64,000 nucleotides of DNA, from contig NW_020654422.1 in the NCBI RefSeq assembly GCF_003589595.1, positions 12,347,329 through 12,411,328 of the forward strand, read 5' to 3'. The position numbers and the translations under genes are program-made. Numbering within the stretch: position 1 is the stretch's first letter; the number at the start of each line of letters is the position of its first letter. This stretch comes from Hyposmocoma kahamanoa. Its lineage: Eukaryota > Arthropoda > Insecta > Lepidoptera > Cosmopterigidae. Below, piece by piece: positions 40,568-51,222 of this stretch. Under the pieces are notes generated by a model that saw only the letters and a list, made by a program, of their open reading frames with translations, was not told the origin of the DNA and made no database searches.

Positions 40568-41513
40568 GTGGAGTTTTGTTTATTAGTTTTTATCTATGCA
40601 TTTTCTTGTTTCCCAAAATATCTGGTGACAGGGTTCTCTGTTCAGAACCTGCTTGATGAACAACCCCCTACCAATTTCTATTGCAACTGGTATAGGGTTG
40701 TGGATTGAAGTGGAGTCTCGTAATTGTCTATCCAATATAAACATTTAGTAGCAGTAGAGCTTCTTGTGAAAGAGGTCATCCAGGTTAGTACTGCCATGTT
40801 ACCTATTTCTACCGCTATGTGGTTATGTGAGCATTACTGTGTTCCAGTTTTGAAGGATAAGGGTGGTGGTGAAATTACAGGCACATGGGACTTGTCAAGT
40901 TATGTCCCAAGGTGACGGGCGCAGTGGCAGTTCCCCTCAGATCTTTGCGATTTAAAGCTCCTGTTGTCAAGCAACATGCCTGCTGTCCATAGCAGTTGCA
41001 GTGCCACTTAGAGTTTTAAATCGCAATGATCTGAGGGAAACTGCCACTGCACCTGTCACCCTGAGACATTTTGACTAGTCCCTGCCTGTGTGTATGTATG
41101 TGCCTGTAATTTCACCAGCACCCTTACCCTTCAAAACCAAAACACAATAATACTCACATTACTACTTGGCGGCAGAAATAGGTAAAGTGGCAGCACTACC
41201 CTGGGTGAACTCTTTCACAAGGAGCTCTACTGCTGGGTAATATGTTATATGTTTAGGATTATTAATAGGCAGGCAACATACCCCACCTTGATCTAGAGAA
41301 CATTAAAATTTCCTTTTGTGTTTCAGGACAACTGGCCATGTAGTAACAATGGAGTGTGTAGAAAAAATTATCAAGAAAGACTGGACACATCCTCTGACTG
41401 GGGACAAACTGAAGGAAAAAGACATCATTCCATTGCAGAGAGGAGGCACGGGATATGCGTTCACAAATCAAAGCTTAGAGGGAAAGCATGAAAGACCTGT
41501 GTTACAGGCTTAA
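39876..41513 (+). CDS. Nosip: Nitric oxide synthase-interacting protein (NOSIP)
   Basis: Two exons, 39876-40567 and 41327-41513, join in phase (AG + G) to give 292 residues, close to the family's usual 300. NOSIP is a nuclear/cytoplasmic U-box/RING-like E3 ligase linked in mammals to nitric oxide synthase localisation and to the spliceosome. Diagnostic features: the start MTRHARNCTAGAVYTYHEKK; the N-terminal Cys half-domain CCSLTLQPCRNPVVTKEGYL (about residues 46-65); a charged coiled-coil-like stretch (about 80-115); YCPISGKPLK; and the C-terminal U-box-like YMCPITHDILSNAVPCAVIR plus DKLKEKDIIPLQRGGTGYA. The ATG at 39876 is chosen over the in-frame TTG three codons earlier. It is divergent from brummer, and its intron carries two opposed repeats. 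Confidence 0.96.
40747..40965 (+). repeat. Short interspersed repeat, plus copy in NOSIP intron
   Basis: 'agcagtagagcttcttgtgaaag' through 'cgggcgcagtggcag' and 'gcgatttaaagctc', same family as 4985-5291. The 3' third is missing. It faces the minus copy 13 bp away. Confidence 0.75.
40979..41236 (-). repeat. Short interspersed repeat, minus copy in NOSIP intron
   Basis: The reverse complement runs 'cagcagtagagctccttgtgaaag' to 'tgccactgcaac...tatggacagca'. With the plus copy it forms an inverted pair that could fold into a stem of roughly 200 bp in the pre-mRNA. Confidence 0.75.
41327..41513 (+). CDS. Nosip: NOSIP exon 2
   Basis: The acceptor is 'ttgtgtttcag'. It encodes residues 231-292 (TTGHVVTMECVEKIIKKDW to HERPVLQA) and TAA at 41511-41513, the conserved NOSIP C-terminus. 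Confidence 0.96.
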
Positions 41514-41548
41514 ATAGTTTGACTTTTTAGAGTTTTAGTGTAATTGAA

Positions 41549-41554
41549 AATAAA
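41549..41554 (+). terminator. Nosip: NOSIP polyadenylation signal
   Basis: AATAAA 36 bp after the NOSIP stop codon. Confidence 0.65.
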
Positions 41555-41700
41555 TACAAGTTATGTTAACACTTCCATAAATACTAATTGTAAGACGAAG
41601 TGTTAACATGCTACAAGTAGATGAGGTTAAATTGTATGGTCTTTCTACCATACTTGGAAATTATGCACTAAAATATCGTAATTAAATTGTAAAAATAATA

Positions 41701-41706
41701 TTTATT
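41701..41706 (-). terminator. Polyadenylation signal of the zinc-finger gene
   Basis: AATAAA on the minus strand, about 70 nt after the stop at 41775. The two convergent genes' signals are about 150 bp apart and their stops 261 bp apart, so the 3' UTRs are short or overlap. Confidence 0.55.
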
Positions 41707-41774
41707 ACTCTTATTATATTCTAATTTGTTCAAAATAAACAGTTTCTTCAATTTATTAATTAATTATCCTTAAC

Positions 41775-43455
41775 CTAGCACGAACCATTAAATGAAAAAA
41801 GATCTAGTTGGAAATCAACTGAATTGTTTCGAATTTCAGTCTCAGGATAAGCTAGGCCTAGATGTTCATTGCCTAAAGATTCTAAAAAGTTCAATACTGA
41901 CTGCCCTTCACTTAACAATCTTGGATCACCTGTATTCAAATCATTTTCATCATGTATATTAACTTCAGATCTGAGATCATCCTTCACATCCATCAATGAT
42001 GAATCAATCAATACATTGGATTTATCATGAATCATTGGTTCAATCAAGTCATCCTTCCTATGAGAGATTGAATTATAAACATTGTTCTCCTTGACATGTA
42101 TTAGTGAAGGTCCAATCAATGTATCTTTGTCTTTTATATGCATCAATCCTGAATCATACAGACTGCTAGATCTTTCTTTTACATGTGATAAAGTTGAATC
42201 AAATGTACTACTTGACTTTTTTTCAATCAAAGTTTCAGATTTTGTATGTAAAATCTCATGTTCAAATAAATTATTTAATCTGTCTCTCACATTGGATAAA
42301 GCTGCCTCAAAACTTTTGTCATTAACATGTATCATTGATGGATTAATCAGACTATCTGAACTTGTTTTTCCGTGAATAGCTGATGATTCAAAATATACAT
42401 TGGTATTCTCTTTCATATCCAATAAGTTTGGTTCAGAAGTTTCAAACAAACAGTTTGAGTTTTCTTTTACATGTATTAGTGATGGTTCAATCGACTCATT
42501 GGTCTTATCGTCGTGGATCATGGTTGATACAAGAATATTCGGTTTTGATGATGGTTCAAATAAACATGTTTTCTCTTTTATGTTCATTGATGTTGAACCC
42601 AGTACATCCTTTTCGTGTGCTAGACTTGATTCAAACAACAGTTTATGATGTGCTTCATCATTAGGTTCACTTATACCCCAATCTTCTGGAATGTGGTAGG
42701 TTAATTCATCGTTCATTACTGTGTCTCCTTGTAAGTTGTTATCTCCAAGTGTTACTTCAAAAGTTTGTAGTGGCTCTTGGTGTGTACAATTTTCACTTCC
42801 ATCACTATTTGTACCCAAAGCTAAAGGCCTAAGTATTTGTACTTCAAAGCTTCTCATTTTGGTCACTTTCTGAGGATCTAGTTGGAATTTGCGCACCAAA
42901 GCCGACGGGAGTTTTATAGGCGATGAACGTATATCAAAATGAGTACTACGAAATTGCGGTTTGGGTTTTATACTTTGGTTATTTGAGGTAGGGATTTCAA
43001 CAATTTCTTGTTTATCTTCTTTGTGTTTGTCTACATTTTCCGCCACAAGTATATTTACATCATTCCTTGTGACTGTGTTGTTGAGGGTTATTGCACTTTC
43101 ATCTGGGTTATTTTGTATAACCACGTCTTCTACACCTAATTCTATGAATTGATCGCTTTCTGAAATAAGTCTCATTTTTTTAGCATTAACTTTTTGTGAC
43201 TTTTGCTGTTTCAATTTCCATAATCTCTTACTAACTCTGGGCCATTTGTCAACAGAATTTATTCTAGCACAGTCTTCGCTCTCACTTTCGCTAACAGCGA
43301 CGTCTTCCTTATGATTAAGTTGCGAAGATTTATTAACATCTCCATTGAATTGAGTTTTTGGTGCCGGATTGTGAACGCAGTAACCGTCTTTATCTTTCAT
43401 GCAGTTTAACGCATTCATGTTGAGATTATATTTTCCTGGGTTCATGTCAAATAAC
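41775..43455 (-). CDS. Zinc-finger gene exon 8 (long last exon, repeat-built)
   Basis: This exon is 1681 nt, with acceptor 'gttgtccacag'; the stop is TAG at 41777-41775. A segment near the start reads MNPGKYNLNMNALNCMKDKD. A conserved-looking patch follows: IKLPSALVRKFQLDPQKVTK and MRSFEVQILRPLAL. From about 42640 to 41960 come about a dozen degenerate copies of 'dSSLIHVKe' (PSLIHVKEN, STLSHVKER, SGLMHIKDK, SSLMDVKDD). The codons are diverged, so the array is old. Confidence 0.85.
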
Positions 43456-46400
43456 CTGTGGACAACATTAATTTTTAGTATAAAAAACCAGCACTTATAA
43501 ATGCGGGAATTATTGTCTATATAAAATTCTATGAGCTACACAAGCCAGGTGCACTACCTGATACGACACAGTACGTCAAACCGATTCCGAGATACAGGGC
43601 CGCTTCGCCTAATGTGTGACGGCCTTAGGCTCAATTTACATTGCGGCGGAACGGAATGGAAGCGAGTTTTTGTTACGAAATTGTTCAAAGCAAAATGGAC
43701 ATTATGTCAATTATGTAACTTACAAACTAGATACGAGCAAAAAATTCGCGCATCTTCCAGTGAATTTTTGCGCATGTTCGGGAGTCCTCGGCATTTCCGC
43801 AGCTGCCTAGGCGACTCCTGGCGAATACGCGAGACGTGGTGCAAAAGCAGGCGCAGTATGACGTCAAACGTCGACGAAATGTTACAGCCTCAAGGCGCAG
43901 TCACGGGAAATATCGCGAAAGCACGCGAGCATTCGCGGGAATGCTCGAGCATCCCAGGGACCGGGCGCGCCTTCTCGCGCAGCGAGGCAATATCGACATT
44001 TCCGTTCCGCGGCAATATAAATTGAGCCTTAAGGCACATATCATCACCACCGACCGATAAACTATCTGGCGTATAAATCTCCCAACGCGTGTTGAACAAT
44101 CGCGTAAAAGATTTTCAGAAAGTTGTATGGTATGAGGTTGCAATCCGCGCTAGGAAGGTTTATTCGTCTTAGAATCTGCAATACGGGATGTTAGACGCTG
44201 TAGAAAAATGGAGCGGAGATAATGTGTGCTTAACAGTGTAATTCGGAACCTATATATCTTACCTGCCAATATCGTCATTAACACTACACTGTTTCCCATT
44301 ACAGCCGTCGATGTTCTTCAATAAGCAAGGCAGTAAAGACTTTAACTTTTCAATCAAATGTTCCAATTGCTGTATGAATATGTTTGCCTGATCTTCTTTA
44401 GAGCTTCCATTGATGATTGCCACAAGGCAGTGAAAGAGGTTCGTGTGGATCCGTGCTGGAATGTGGGTTGGGTGGCTTTCGTAATGTCGTTGAAGACGGT
44501 AGAAACTGCAGAATTCCTGGAATTTATATTATCAAATTTTTAATTTCCATTCAGTTTTGTTCAATTACTTTGGTGCTGGAAAAAAGTTTGTAAATTAAGA
44601 TTTGTAAGTAATAATTTCTAATAATGAATTAACTATTTCTTACTAGTACCAAAATAGACAGTTAAATGTGCATAATTCAGGGATTATATAAGTCATTCTT
44701 TATAATAACGGGCTTCTTTAGAAAATGTACATGGTAGGCAATATTTTTTAAATTATTATAGATATAGGGGTTATTTAGGGTTTAGGTTAGTATATGAAAA
44801 AGCAACCGGAACCAAATTTGTTTGCGTTTCCGGGCTGTGTCGAAAATTATTGCGGATGTCGTTTTTTTAAACAAAAGCTAAAAGTTTAATAGTTCCAATA
44901 AAGATGAGTACCTATTTAAATTATTATAGCAAGTCAAAGAATTAATGGATTTACTTTCAGATATCAGATAATCACTTAATATAAATTTTACTTAATGCAT
45001 TAATCGGTATGTTAAGTTTGATTTGTGTAGCGGGCATATTTAGTGAATCAGTTTTCATTGCTACTATAATATTTTGTTCGCATAGCGTTAATGTCATAGA
45101 CATAGAAAAAACGGGGGAGATGTGGAATGACGCTATGTAAGATCGCGTACCGATGTCGCCACTATTTAGCAAGTGTGCTTCAAACTTAAATCAAACTTTA
45201 TGCTCTATCATCTACTACCATAAATAAAACGTGAAATCGACGTATTATTATTAGGGTGGCTTCGTTCGGGGCATATGTAGTCCCTCATCATATGATCTAT
45301 TGTGATCGCCACTAATTACAGTTCGGAACCAAGGCTGATTTCAAAGAAAAACTGAAGGTATTTCCTTGCTCCGATAGATTTTATGTCCTTTGGTTGTGGC
45401 ATGTGCCTTCCACCTTCCATACTGATGGAACTTCGTATGCCCATTAGTGGGTAGCATTTGGAGAGAACATGAACAGTAGTTTCATCAGCCTTGTGGCAGA
45501 ATCTACACTCTATATTCTCTCTCTGCCCAATATTTGACAAGTGCTTGTTCAAGCCACAATGTCCTGTTAAGACTCTATGAGCATTCTGATGACATTCCTG
45601 TCCAATGACAGAGCTTCTCTACAGTGTTTGGCACTGTATGCAGCTATCAGGGCTTTTGAATGCTCAAGATCCTGTAGCCACACTTCTCGGGAGACGTGTG
45701 TGCTCTAGTTCAGCAGAGTGAGCTTTGCCAGGCTGTACGCTATCCCTATAAAGGGATCGGGTCCAATAAAGGTAACGTTACATAATTTACTATTTTAACC
45801 AATTTAAACTTACAGTCACTTGCGTAACAGTAGCTTGCGTTGCGTTAACGCGCTTGCGCACTGCGTCCGAGTCGTAATCGTTCCGAATGAGAGAATTGAC
45901 GATCCGAAGTAGTCGTAGTACATACAGTCTTCCGAAGTCGAGAATACATTCAATTCGGATCATTATTTTCACGCACCGAATTATACAAATTATTTGTATT
46001 GACGCTTGCGCACTGCGTTCAATCCGAGTTCGAACTCGGTGATTACGGCTGCGCGGAGGGATGAAGGCAAACAGCAAATATCGGTACAATAATAATATAC
46101 ATATATACAAAATTAAATTAAAAATCGACCGACCCATTGGTACTTGATGTAACGGGCTGGTGTCCGCAACTCGACGTCAAGGCGCCTATTTTGCGTGTGC
46201 TGGGTCGTCCGACATCGACACATTCAGTAATAACAATAAATAAATTTAAACGGCTATCCGAAATATGAGTTGCGTAAAAGTTACTTGAAATAAACGGTTT
46301 AATAATATTAATAAATGTCATTATTACAAAAATAGTCAAAATTATTTACTTTTACGGACATCTCACGCTTCACCTAAAAGTTGACTATGCCGAAATTATT

Positions 46401-49400
46401 CTCACAAAAAAAGATTTAATGGTTCCGAAGACAATTTCTTTGTTTCTTCTATGGTTTCAGATTTCCCCATACTATCCCATTTAAAAAAAAAACTTTCTGT
46501 TTCAACTCAAATATACAGGGTGATAAAAAAATCACTGTCCATTTTTTCCTGTGCATAAGATTCAGTAGGTAATACAAGACATTAGTGAAATAAAGTAACA
46601 AAAAATACCCATTTTTTCGCTGCTTTAAAATGTTAACCTTTCCCAATATTTCTAACGTGTGTATTCCTCAAAATGGCAAATAAAACTCGAGCGACTGGCA
46701 CCGCCATGTCAGACGCCACCTGACAGTACGTGTGACGGCGCCGGCGCACGACTATGGCTAGTAGTCGTCGGTCGTTGTTCACAGTGAAGGGACGTATTTC
46801 ATTGCATAACAATGTATTCACACTGAGAATATTACAAGTGATTCGTCTTTTATCGAAAATGGTTGGAGTCTTAACGAAGCTCGAAGACTGTATGAGATGG
46901 AGAGCATCCCCCACCTGCGAGCTTAGGGCTTGGTGAATCGAAGGGTTCCTCAACGAAGTACAATTTTAGCGGTAAACCCACGCCTTCTCGACTAGGGCCA
47001 GATTGCGTTGTCAATTCGCGCGCGCGGAGGTGGTCGGCAGCGAATGCCTCTAGAAGTAGAAGATCAAATGCTGTGTGCGACAAATTTTAATGAGTGTGTA
47101 CGAAGGCCGATAGATAAGCCGTAGCGGACCAGTACCTTGGCCTGTCAGGTCACCCAATGTAATTTAATTTTGTGAGGTGAACGCCACGTGTATGTCTACA
47201 AAGCTCAAAGCAGTGACAGACAAAAATCAAACATTATCAGTGCATTAAACGCTTTAAAGTGTCTTCGAAAATTACAGAAATACGTTATTAGAAATAAATA
47301 AAGGGTCAGCAACAACCTCAGCAATTACCTTGTTCTACAGGGAATCGTATCCGGGACCTCCTCACCAATGCTCACAGATCTAGCCTTCGGCCACCGAGGT
47401 CAATTGAGTCTTTTTACTTCTCAATCTTTAATTTCATTATTTTTCGTTTAACGAAGGTAAACGATTCTTTTATGGGGAACTGTATATATACGTTTTTACA
47501 ATAAGATTTCAGAGCATATATTAAGAATTTTTCCTTTCCTAAGTTTAAAACTTACATTAAAAGTATTTTAGTTGAAAAGTCATATTACATAATTGTAGAC
47601 TACGTGTTAGATAAAGATGTATGGAAAGACAACGTGAGTCTAGATTCCGCACAAATATGATTCAACATGTATTTCTATATCATCTAAGTTTATTTGAAAA
47701 GAGCAATCCCTAGAATTTCTTGCTCATTCTTCTCAGGGACGTCAGAGTAGTGAACGAGCAGTAGCTTAAAAAATGACGTTTTCAAGTGTAAAAATTTTAT
47801 GTAAGGAATAAATGATTATTTGACTTTGATAGATCTTAGGGGCACTACCACTGCGCCCGTCACTCTGAGATGTAAGTTGATAAGTCCCATGTGCCTGTAA
47901 TTTCACCATCATCCTTGCCTTCAAAACAGAAACACAGTAACGCCGACGTTACTGTTTGGCGGCTGACATAAATTTGTAGTGGTAAATTGGCAGTACTTCC
48001 CTGGAGGAACTCTCACACAAGGAGCTCTTCTGCTGCTAAAATGCATTTGGTTTCATGTGCAATATAGAAAACCAATTGCCTACTTACTGCTGAGCATTGA
48101 AAGCAGTTCACAACAGAAGAGCTGGCTCTTTTCTTAGGTTTTTGCGGCGACTCTCTTGGCATCATTGGTTTTTTTAGCTTCACAGTTCTGCCACTCCTTG
48201 TTACTTTAGGCTAAAAAAACGAATTTGCTATTTACTAAAGTATTATTATAAAACAATATAGGACAAAAGGCACAAATGTCTATTAACAGACAATATATTT
48301 TTTTAATGAATATTAAAAAATATACCTCGGCAGGTACTTCGGGTTCTGATTCTTCTACATGTTCTGCAATATCTTCCATTTTCTTTAATAGTGGTAACTT
48401 TTTTACTTCTTGTTGTTTTTGGTTCACATCCAGTGGTTTTTTTACTTCTGGCTTCTTCTTCACTTCTGGTTTCTTCTTTATATCTGGTTGGATTTTTATT
48501 TCAGGTTGTTTTTTTATTTCTGGCTGTTTCTTTACTTCTGATAGCTTGTTAATTTCTTGTTTTTTCTTAAGTATGACTCCATTTTTCCCCACTACAGTGA
48601 GGTCTCTTGGGGACACAATCCTAAAAAAAAACTAATCTTAAAGAGATGTGAGTTAGTAATAATTATATTTTGATTAATATAAACATTATAAATATTAAAC
48701 CATATTTTTTCTGGCTATATTCATACAATTCAGAATTAACATGGCGAGGCTTAGATTGTAACAGGTTCAACTGTGACTCTTGCAACGGGATAAATGTGTA
48801 CATACTTGTAAATAAACTTGGTGTTGGTAACAGGGTCATAAGCAGGTTCCAATGGTGCTTGCTCTGGATTGCTAAAGATCTTCAGTGCCTTGCTTACAAT
48901 CTTCATCTGGTCCTCATTGAGTTGGTTGAGACTGAAGTTTCAAAAACATTACATTCTAAACATTTTTTCAATAAATAATAATAAGCATAACATTTTTCAT
49001 GCTGTTGTAAAAGCTATAAGATAAATAGACAGGGGTATGCTGATTAAACAATGGTGTTAATGTAAAATAAATATCTAACCTATACATGGACTGGCAATTT
49101 TTTTTTTAATAATATATCTTTGCTAATATGCACTGCACTGTGGGGTAAGTCAACCAAGTTGAATAGGGTATTTATAACACTTTAGCGCAATGAACTGTCA
49201 TTTCACTCCATCTTCAAAACAGACAAGACTATAGAGAAAATAAATAACTTTAGAAACCAACCTGTGATATGTCTCTCCCAACTTCAATAACTGCACAGAA
49301 GTGAGCTTGGACGGATTGGGGTCTACCCTAAAAGAAAACATTTAACATTTCTAAATATCACCAATTAAATCAAGAGAATAGGCTACTGGAGACCTGTGCC

Positions 49401-50304
49401 TTTTGTCCATACAGATCACGACATATTTAATTTAAAGTTATAGTACCGACTTCAGTAATCAAATTATTAGAAAGAAAGAAAAATTGTTTATTAGCGTCAT
49501 AATTATGCCACATTACAATTTACAAATTTTACATTCTTAAGCCTAGATATAAGTATAATGCTAAACCGACTTTTACCAACCGATTATTAGATATTTGTAA
49601 CACAATACGAGTTTTTTGCATTGAGTTTATAATTATAATTATGAGATTTAAATATTGAAGTAATTATGATGTATAAACTTACTTTTCTTTTGGTTTCATC
49701 TTTGGCAATGTCCTAAATTGATTGCGGTTTGTGTATGGTATAGTCCCCACCCGCACAATCTTCCGGTCAATTTCAACCCTCGGTCCAGTTCCATTATCAC
49801 CTATTGCAGTAACAACCGGTTTCACAATAACATTATTTACTGGTATCGACAAAGCTGGTATAGGTACAGGCTTTTGCAAGGTCTGTGCATTGTGAATATT
49901 ACTAATTGTACTAATGTTTTGTATAGAATTTTGTACATTCTCAGTCTTAGGTAGTAAAAAACTTGCTAATTTCAAGTTATTGCCAACGACATTATTTTGT
50001 TTCTTCAAAATCCGCGGCTTGGTATTCGGGCTACTGAGTAAACAGGTTTCTAAATTGCCGCTATTTTCGTAAAACCTTTTCAGGTTATCCGTCACTGGTT
50101 TCTGTTCATCCTGGTTGCTTGGTGCTACATAATACGGCCCAGCCTGCAAAGTAAACATTATTTATGGATTAAGGACAGATACGACTGTCAAAATTGTAGA
50201 GGAATCGGGTAAAATTATACCTGTGTGACGCCAGAACTTTGAATCAAGTAAATAGGCGTATATTCGCATGAGTTGACAACAATGTTCTCTGAAGTTCCAT
50301 TCAT
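41775..50304 (-). CDS. Single C2H2 zinc-finger protein, possibly ZNF839-like
   Basis: Eight coding exons (50304-50221, 50143-49683, 49327-49262, 48931-48806, 48620-48326, 48210-48088, 44516-44263, 43455-41775) have consensus splice sites and agreeing phases. They sum to 3090 nt, 1029 residues plus stop. Exons 6 and 7 join to form one canonical finger, C-x2-C-x12-H-x3-H (Cys380, Cys383, His396, His400; CFQCSAEFCSFYRLQRHYES followed by H), preceded by a basic RSGRTVKLKKP segment. Upstream, residues about 270-310 are Lys/Pro/Glu repeats (KKQPEIKKQPEIK type), and a short helical block reads LNQLNEDQMKIVSKALKIF. Exon 8 (residues 470-1029) is acidic and low in order, with degenerate repeats (about 740-970). 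It is likely a nuclear regulator. The lone finger plus RSGR basic motif recalls ZNF839, but I cannot confirm that. It converges on NOSIP and diverges from RpL21. Confidence 0.8.
43628..44028. mobile_element. MITE family G, copy 3, with TTA duplication
   Basis: The termini GGCTCAATTTACATTGCGGC and complement are flanked by TTA at 43625-43627 and 44029-44031, the best-preserved target duplication of the family. The 401-bp interior is GC-rich with CpG-rich motifs such as 'cgcgagcattcgcgggaatgctcgagc'. It lies in intron 7 of the zinc-finger gene. TTA and the GG start point to PIF/Harbinger. Confidence 0.85.
44263..44516 (-). CDS. Zinc-finger gene exon 7 (second half of finger)
   Basis: This exon is 254 nt, with acceptor 'tataaattccag' and donor GTAAGA. 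EFCSFYRLQRHYESH supplies the two His of the finger, followed by PTHIPARIHTNLFHCLVAII and a helical region ending LLKNIDGCNGKQCSVNDDIG. A second AG 10 bp inside would shift the frame and was rejected. Confidence 0.82.
45316..45740 (-). pseudogene. Non-LTR retrotransposon C-terminal fragment
   Basis: The minus frame ends MNKHLSNIGQRENIECRFCH followed by KADETTVHVLSKCYPL and a short tail to the stop. CxxC...H...C after 'NKHL..iG' is the usual C-terminus of I/R1-type polyproteins, just after an RNase H-like domain. Upstream sequence up to 45740 reads ALIAAYSAKHC-like in another frame. It is a truncated dead copy in intron 6 of the zinc-finger gene. Confidence 0.65.
46516..47090 (+). pseudogene. 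Possible 5' remnant of a mariner-like element
   Basis: CAGGGTGATAAAAAAATCAC preceded by TA (46514-46515) looks like a mariner-type terminus. Downstream plus-strand frames include SSFIENGWSLNEARRLYEM and, after frame changes, FSGKPTPSRLGPDCVV, patterns of a transposase N-terminal HTH and its linker. No catalytic domain or right terminus was found, and stops are frequent. The call is weak. Confidence 0.35.
47330..47405 (-). repeat. tRNA-derived SINE head
   Basis: The reverse complement has TCGGTGGCCGAAGGC (A-box-like) and GGATACGATTCCC (B-box-like), with the 'tgtagaaca' lead into the SINE body. It is truncated and not a tRNA gene. Confidence 0.55.
47832..48038 (-). repeat. Short interspersed repeat, minus copy
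   Basis: The reverse complement begins 'agcagaagagctccttgtg' and contains 'gtgacgggcgcagtggtag'. It is the same family as 4985-5291, in intron 6 of the zinc-finger gene just downstream of exon 6. Confidence 0.75.
48088..48210 (-). CDS. Zinc-finger gene exon 6 (first half of finger)
   Basis: This exon is 123 nt, phase 0 to 0, with acceptor 'tttttttag' and donor GTAAGT. PKVTRSGRTVKLKKPMMPRE, basic and probably DNA- or chromatin-contacting, leads to CFQCSA with the two zinc Cys. Confidence 0.85.
48326..48620 (-). CDS. Zinc-finger gene exon 5 (Lys/Pro repeats)
   Basis: This exon is 295 nt. It starts IVSPRDLTVVGKNGVILKKK and then runs through about eight short repeats of the type KKQPEI / KKKPEV before an acidic end (HVEESEPEVPAE). 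The donor is GTATAT. Confidence 0.82.
48806..48931 (-). CDS. Zinc-finger gene exon 4
   Basis: This exon is 126 nt, phase 2 to 2, with acceptor 'gaaacttcag' and donor GTATGT. It encodes LNQLNEDQMKIVSKALKIFS and PLEPAYDPVTNTKFIY. Confidence 0.82.
49262..49327 (-). CDS. Zinc-finger gene exon 3
   Basis: This exon is 66 nt, phase 2 to 2, with acceptor 'tcttttag' and donor GTTGGT. It encodes VDPNPSKLTSVQLLKLGETY plus H. It is short but exactly fits the phases of its neighbours. Confidence 0.8.
49683..50143 (-). CDS. Zinc-finger gene exon 2
   Basis: This exon is 461 nt, phase 0 to 2, with acceptor 'tttactttgcag' and donor GTAAGT. It is Asn/Ser-rich and low in order, opening AGPYYVAPSNQDEQKPV and ending VRVGTIPYTNRNQFRTLPKM. 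Confidence 0.85.
50221..50304 (-). CDS. Zinc-finger gene exon 1 (start codon)
   Basis: This exon is 84 nt from ATG to donor GTATAA, encoding MNGTSENIVVNSCEYTPIYL and IQSSGVTQ. It is the only upstream ATG in phase 0 next to a donor that joins exon 2. Confidence 0.75.
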
Positions 50305-50517
50305 AATTTACATACGTGACTGTAGATGATTATTTTAATTCAATTTGGACATAACAAATGACATAATTAATACAAAATTGAGAAAATAAACAAACTCCCT
50401 CCGCCTTTTGCAATAATGACAACTATTATTTCGTCCAGAATTTTTGTCCAAAATTATTGCAAATTGCGTTACTGAACGATTATGCGTCTATTTTTCTTAT
50501 CTACGCCACTTAAAACA

Positions 50518-50883
50518 GCCCATTCACTACCTGCATGGCAGACCGCTCACACACTATCCTGCATATGGCCCACGTATGAAGTCTCGAAGGACGCATTGCA
50601 GGATGGTTTGCACGCTGTGACTACATGGATAACCCTGTATTACGCAGCGGACTGACAGTCCACCGCAAACTAGCAGCGCAGAACCGAAATAGCTCGCACA
50701 CTATCCACGTATTGAGTCTCGCAGGACGCATTGCAAGGTGGCTTGCATGCTGCGACTAGACAACATTCATAATCCTGCATTCAGCTTGATTCACAAAGAA
50801 CTAATACTGTNNNNNNNNNNTTCACAGCCCTGCATCGCGCGGCGGACGCCGGGCAGGCTGCATTGCAGGATATTGAATGGGCC
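50518..50883. mobile_element. MITE-like element with internal direct repeats and assembly gap
   Basis: The termini GCCCATTCACTACCTGCATG (left) and complement GCCCATTCAATATCCTGCAA (right) are inverted. Two internal direct repeats, 50544-50638 and 50691-50777, share 'cacactatcc', 'gtatgaagtctcg' / 'gtattgagtctcg', 'aggacgcattgca' and 'gctgcgacta'. Ten Ns at 50811-50820 mark an assembly gap, so the true length is unknown. It lies between two divergent promoters. Confidence 0.65.
50811..50820. other. Assembly gap (10 N)
   Basis: Ten ambiguous bases inside a repetitive element. The gap size is probably nominal. Confidence 0.99.
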
Positions 50884-51222
50884 CTTTACCTGTTCAGTAT
50901 TTTGTAGAGCGCCCCGACTCTTTTTTGCTAACTCGAGTCCTAAAATTTTACCCAATTTGTCTATGGATTTGGTACCGCTACTTCATTAAAAACTACTGCA
51001 CCGCTTTAAATTATAATTATTTCTCTTTGACATAATTTGATAAAAAATTACGTTAAAACGACTGCAGTTGTTTCAGAACCAAGATGATTTTGATAAAATT
51101 TTCTTTGAACCAACATTATTTAATTTGACTTACTTGAAAAGCTCATTTAATTACCCTATAATCAGCCAGATATTACAAAAATGGCTATCTTATCTTCAAT
51201 GGTCAACCACAGACAAACATAA

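Noticed and set aside
45830..46250. Possible LTR or promoter island with repeated 'cgcttgcgcactgcgt'
   Set aside because: Two short direct repeats 150 bp apart without TG...CA ends, primer-binding site or polyprotein are not enough to call an LTR.
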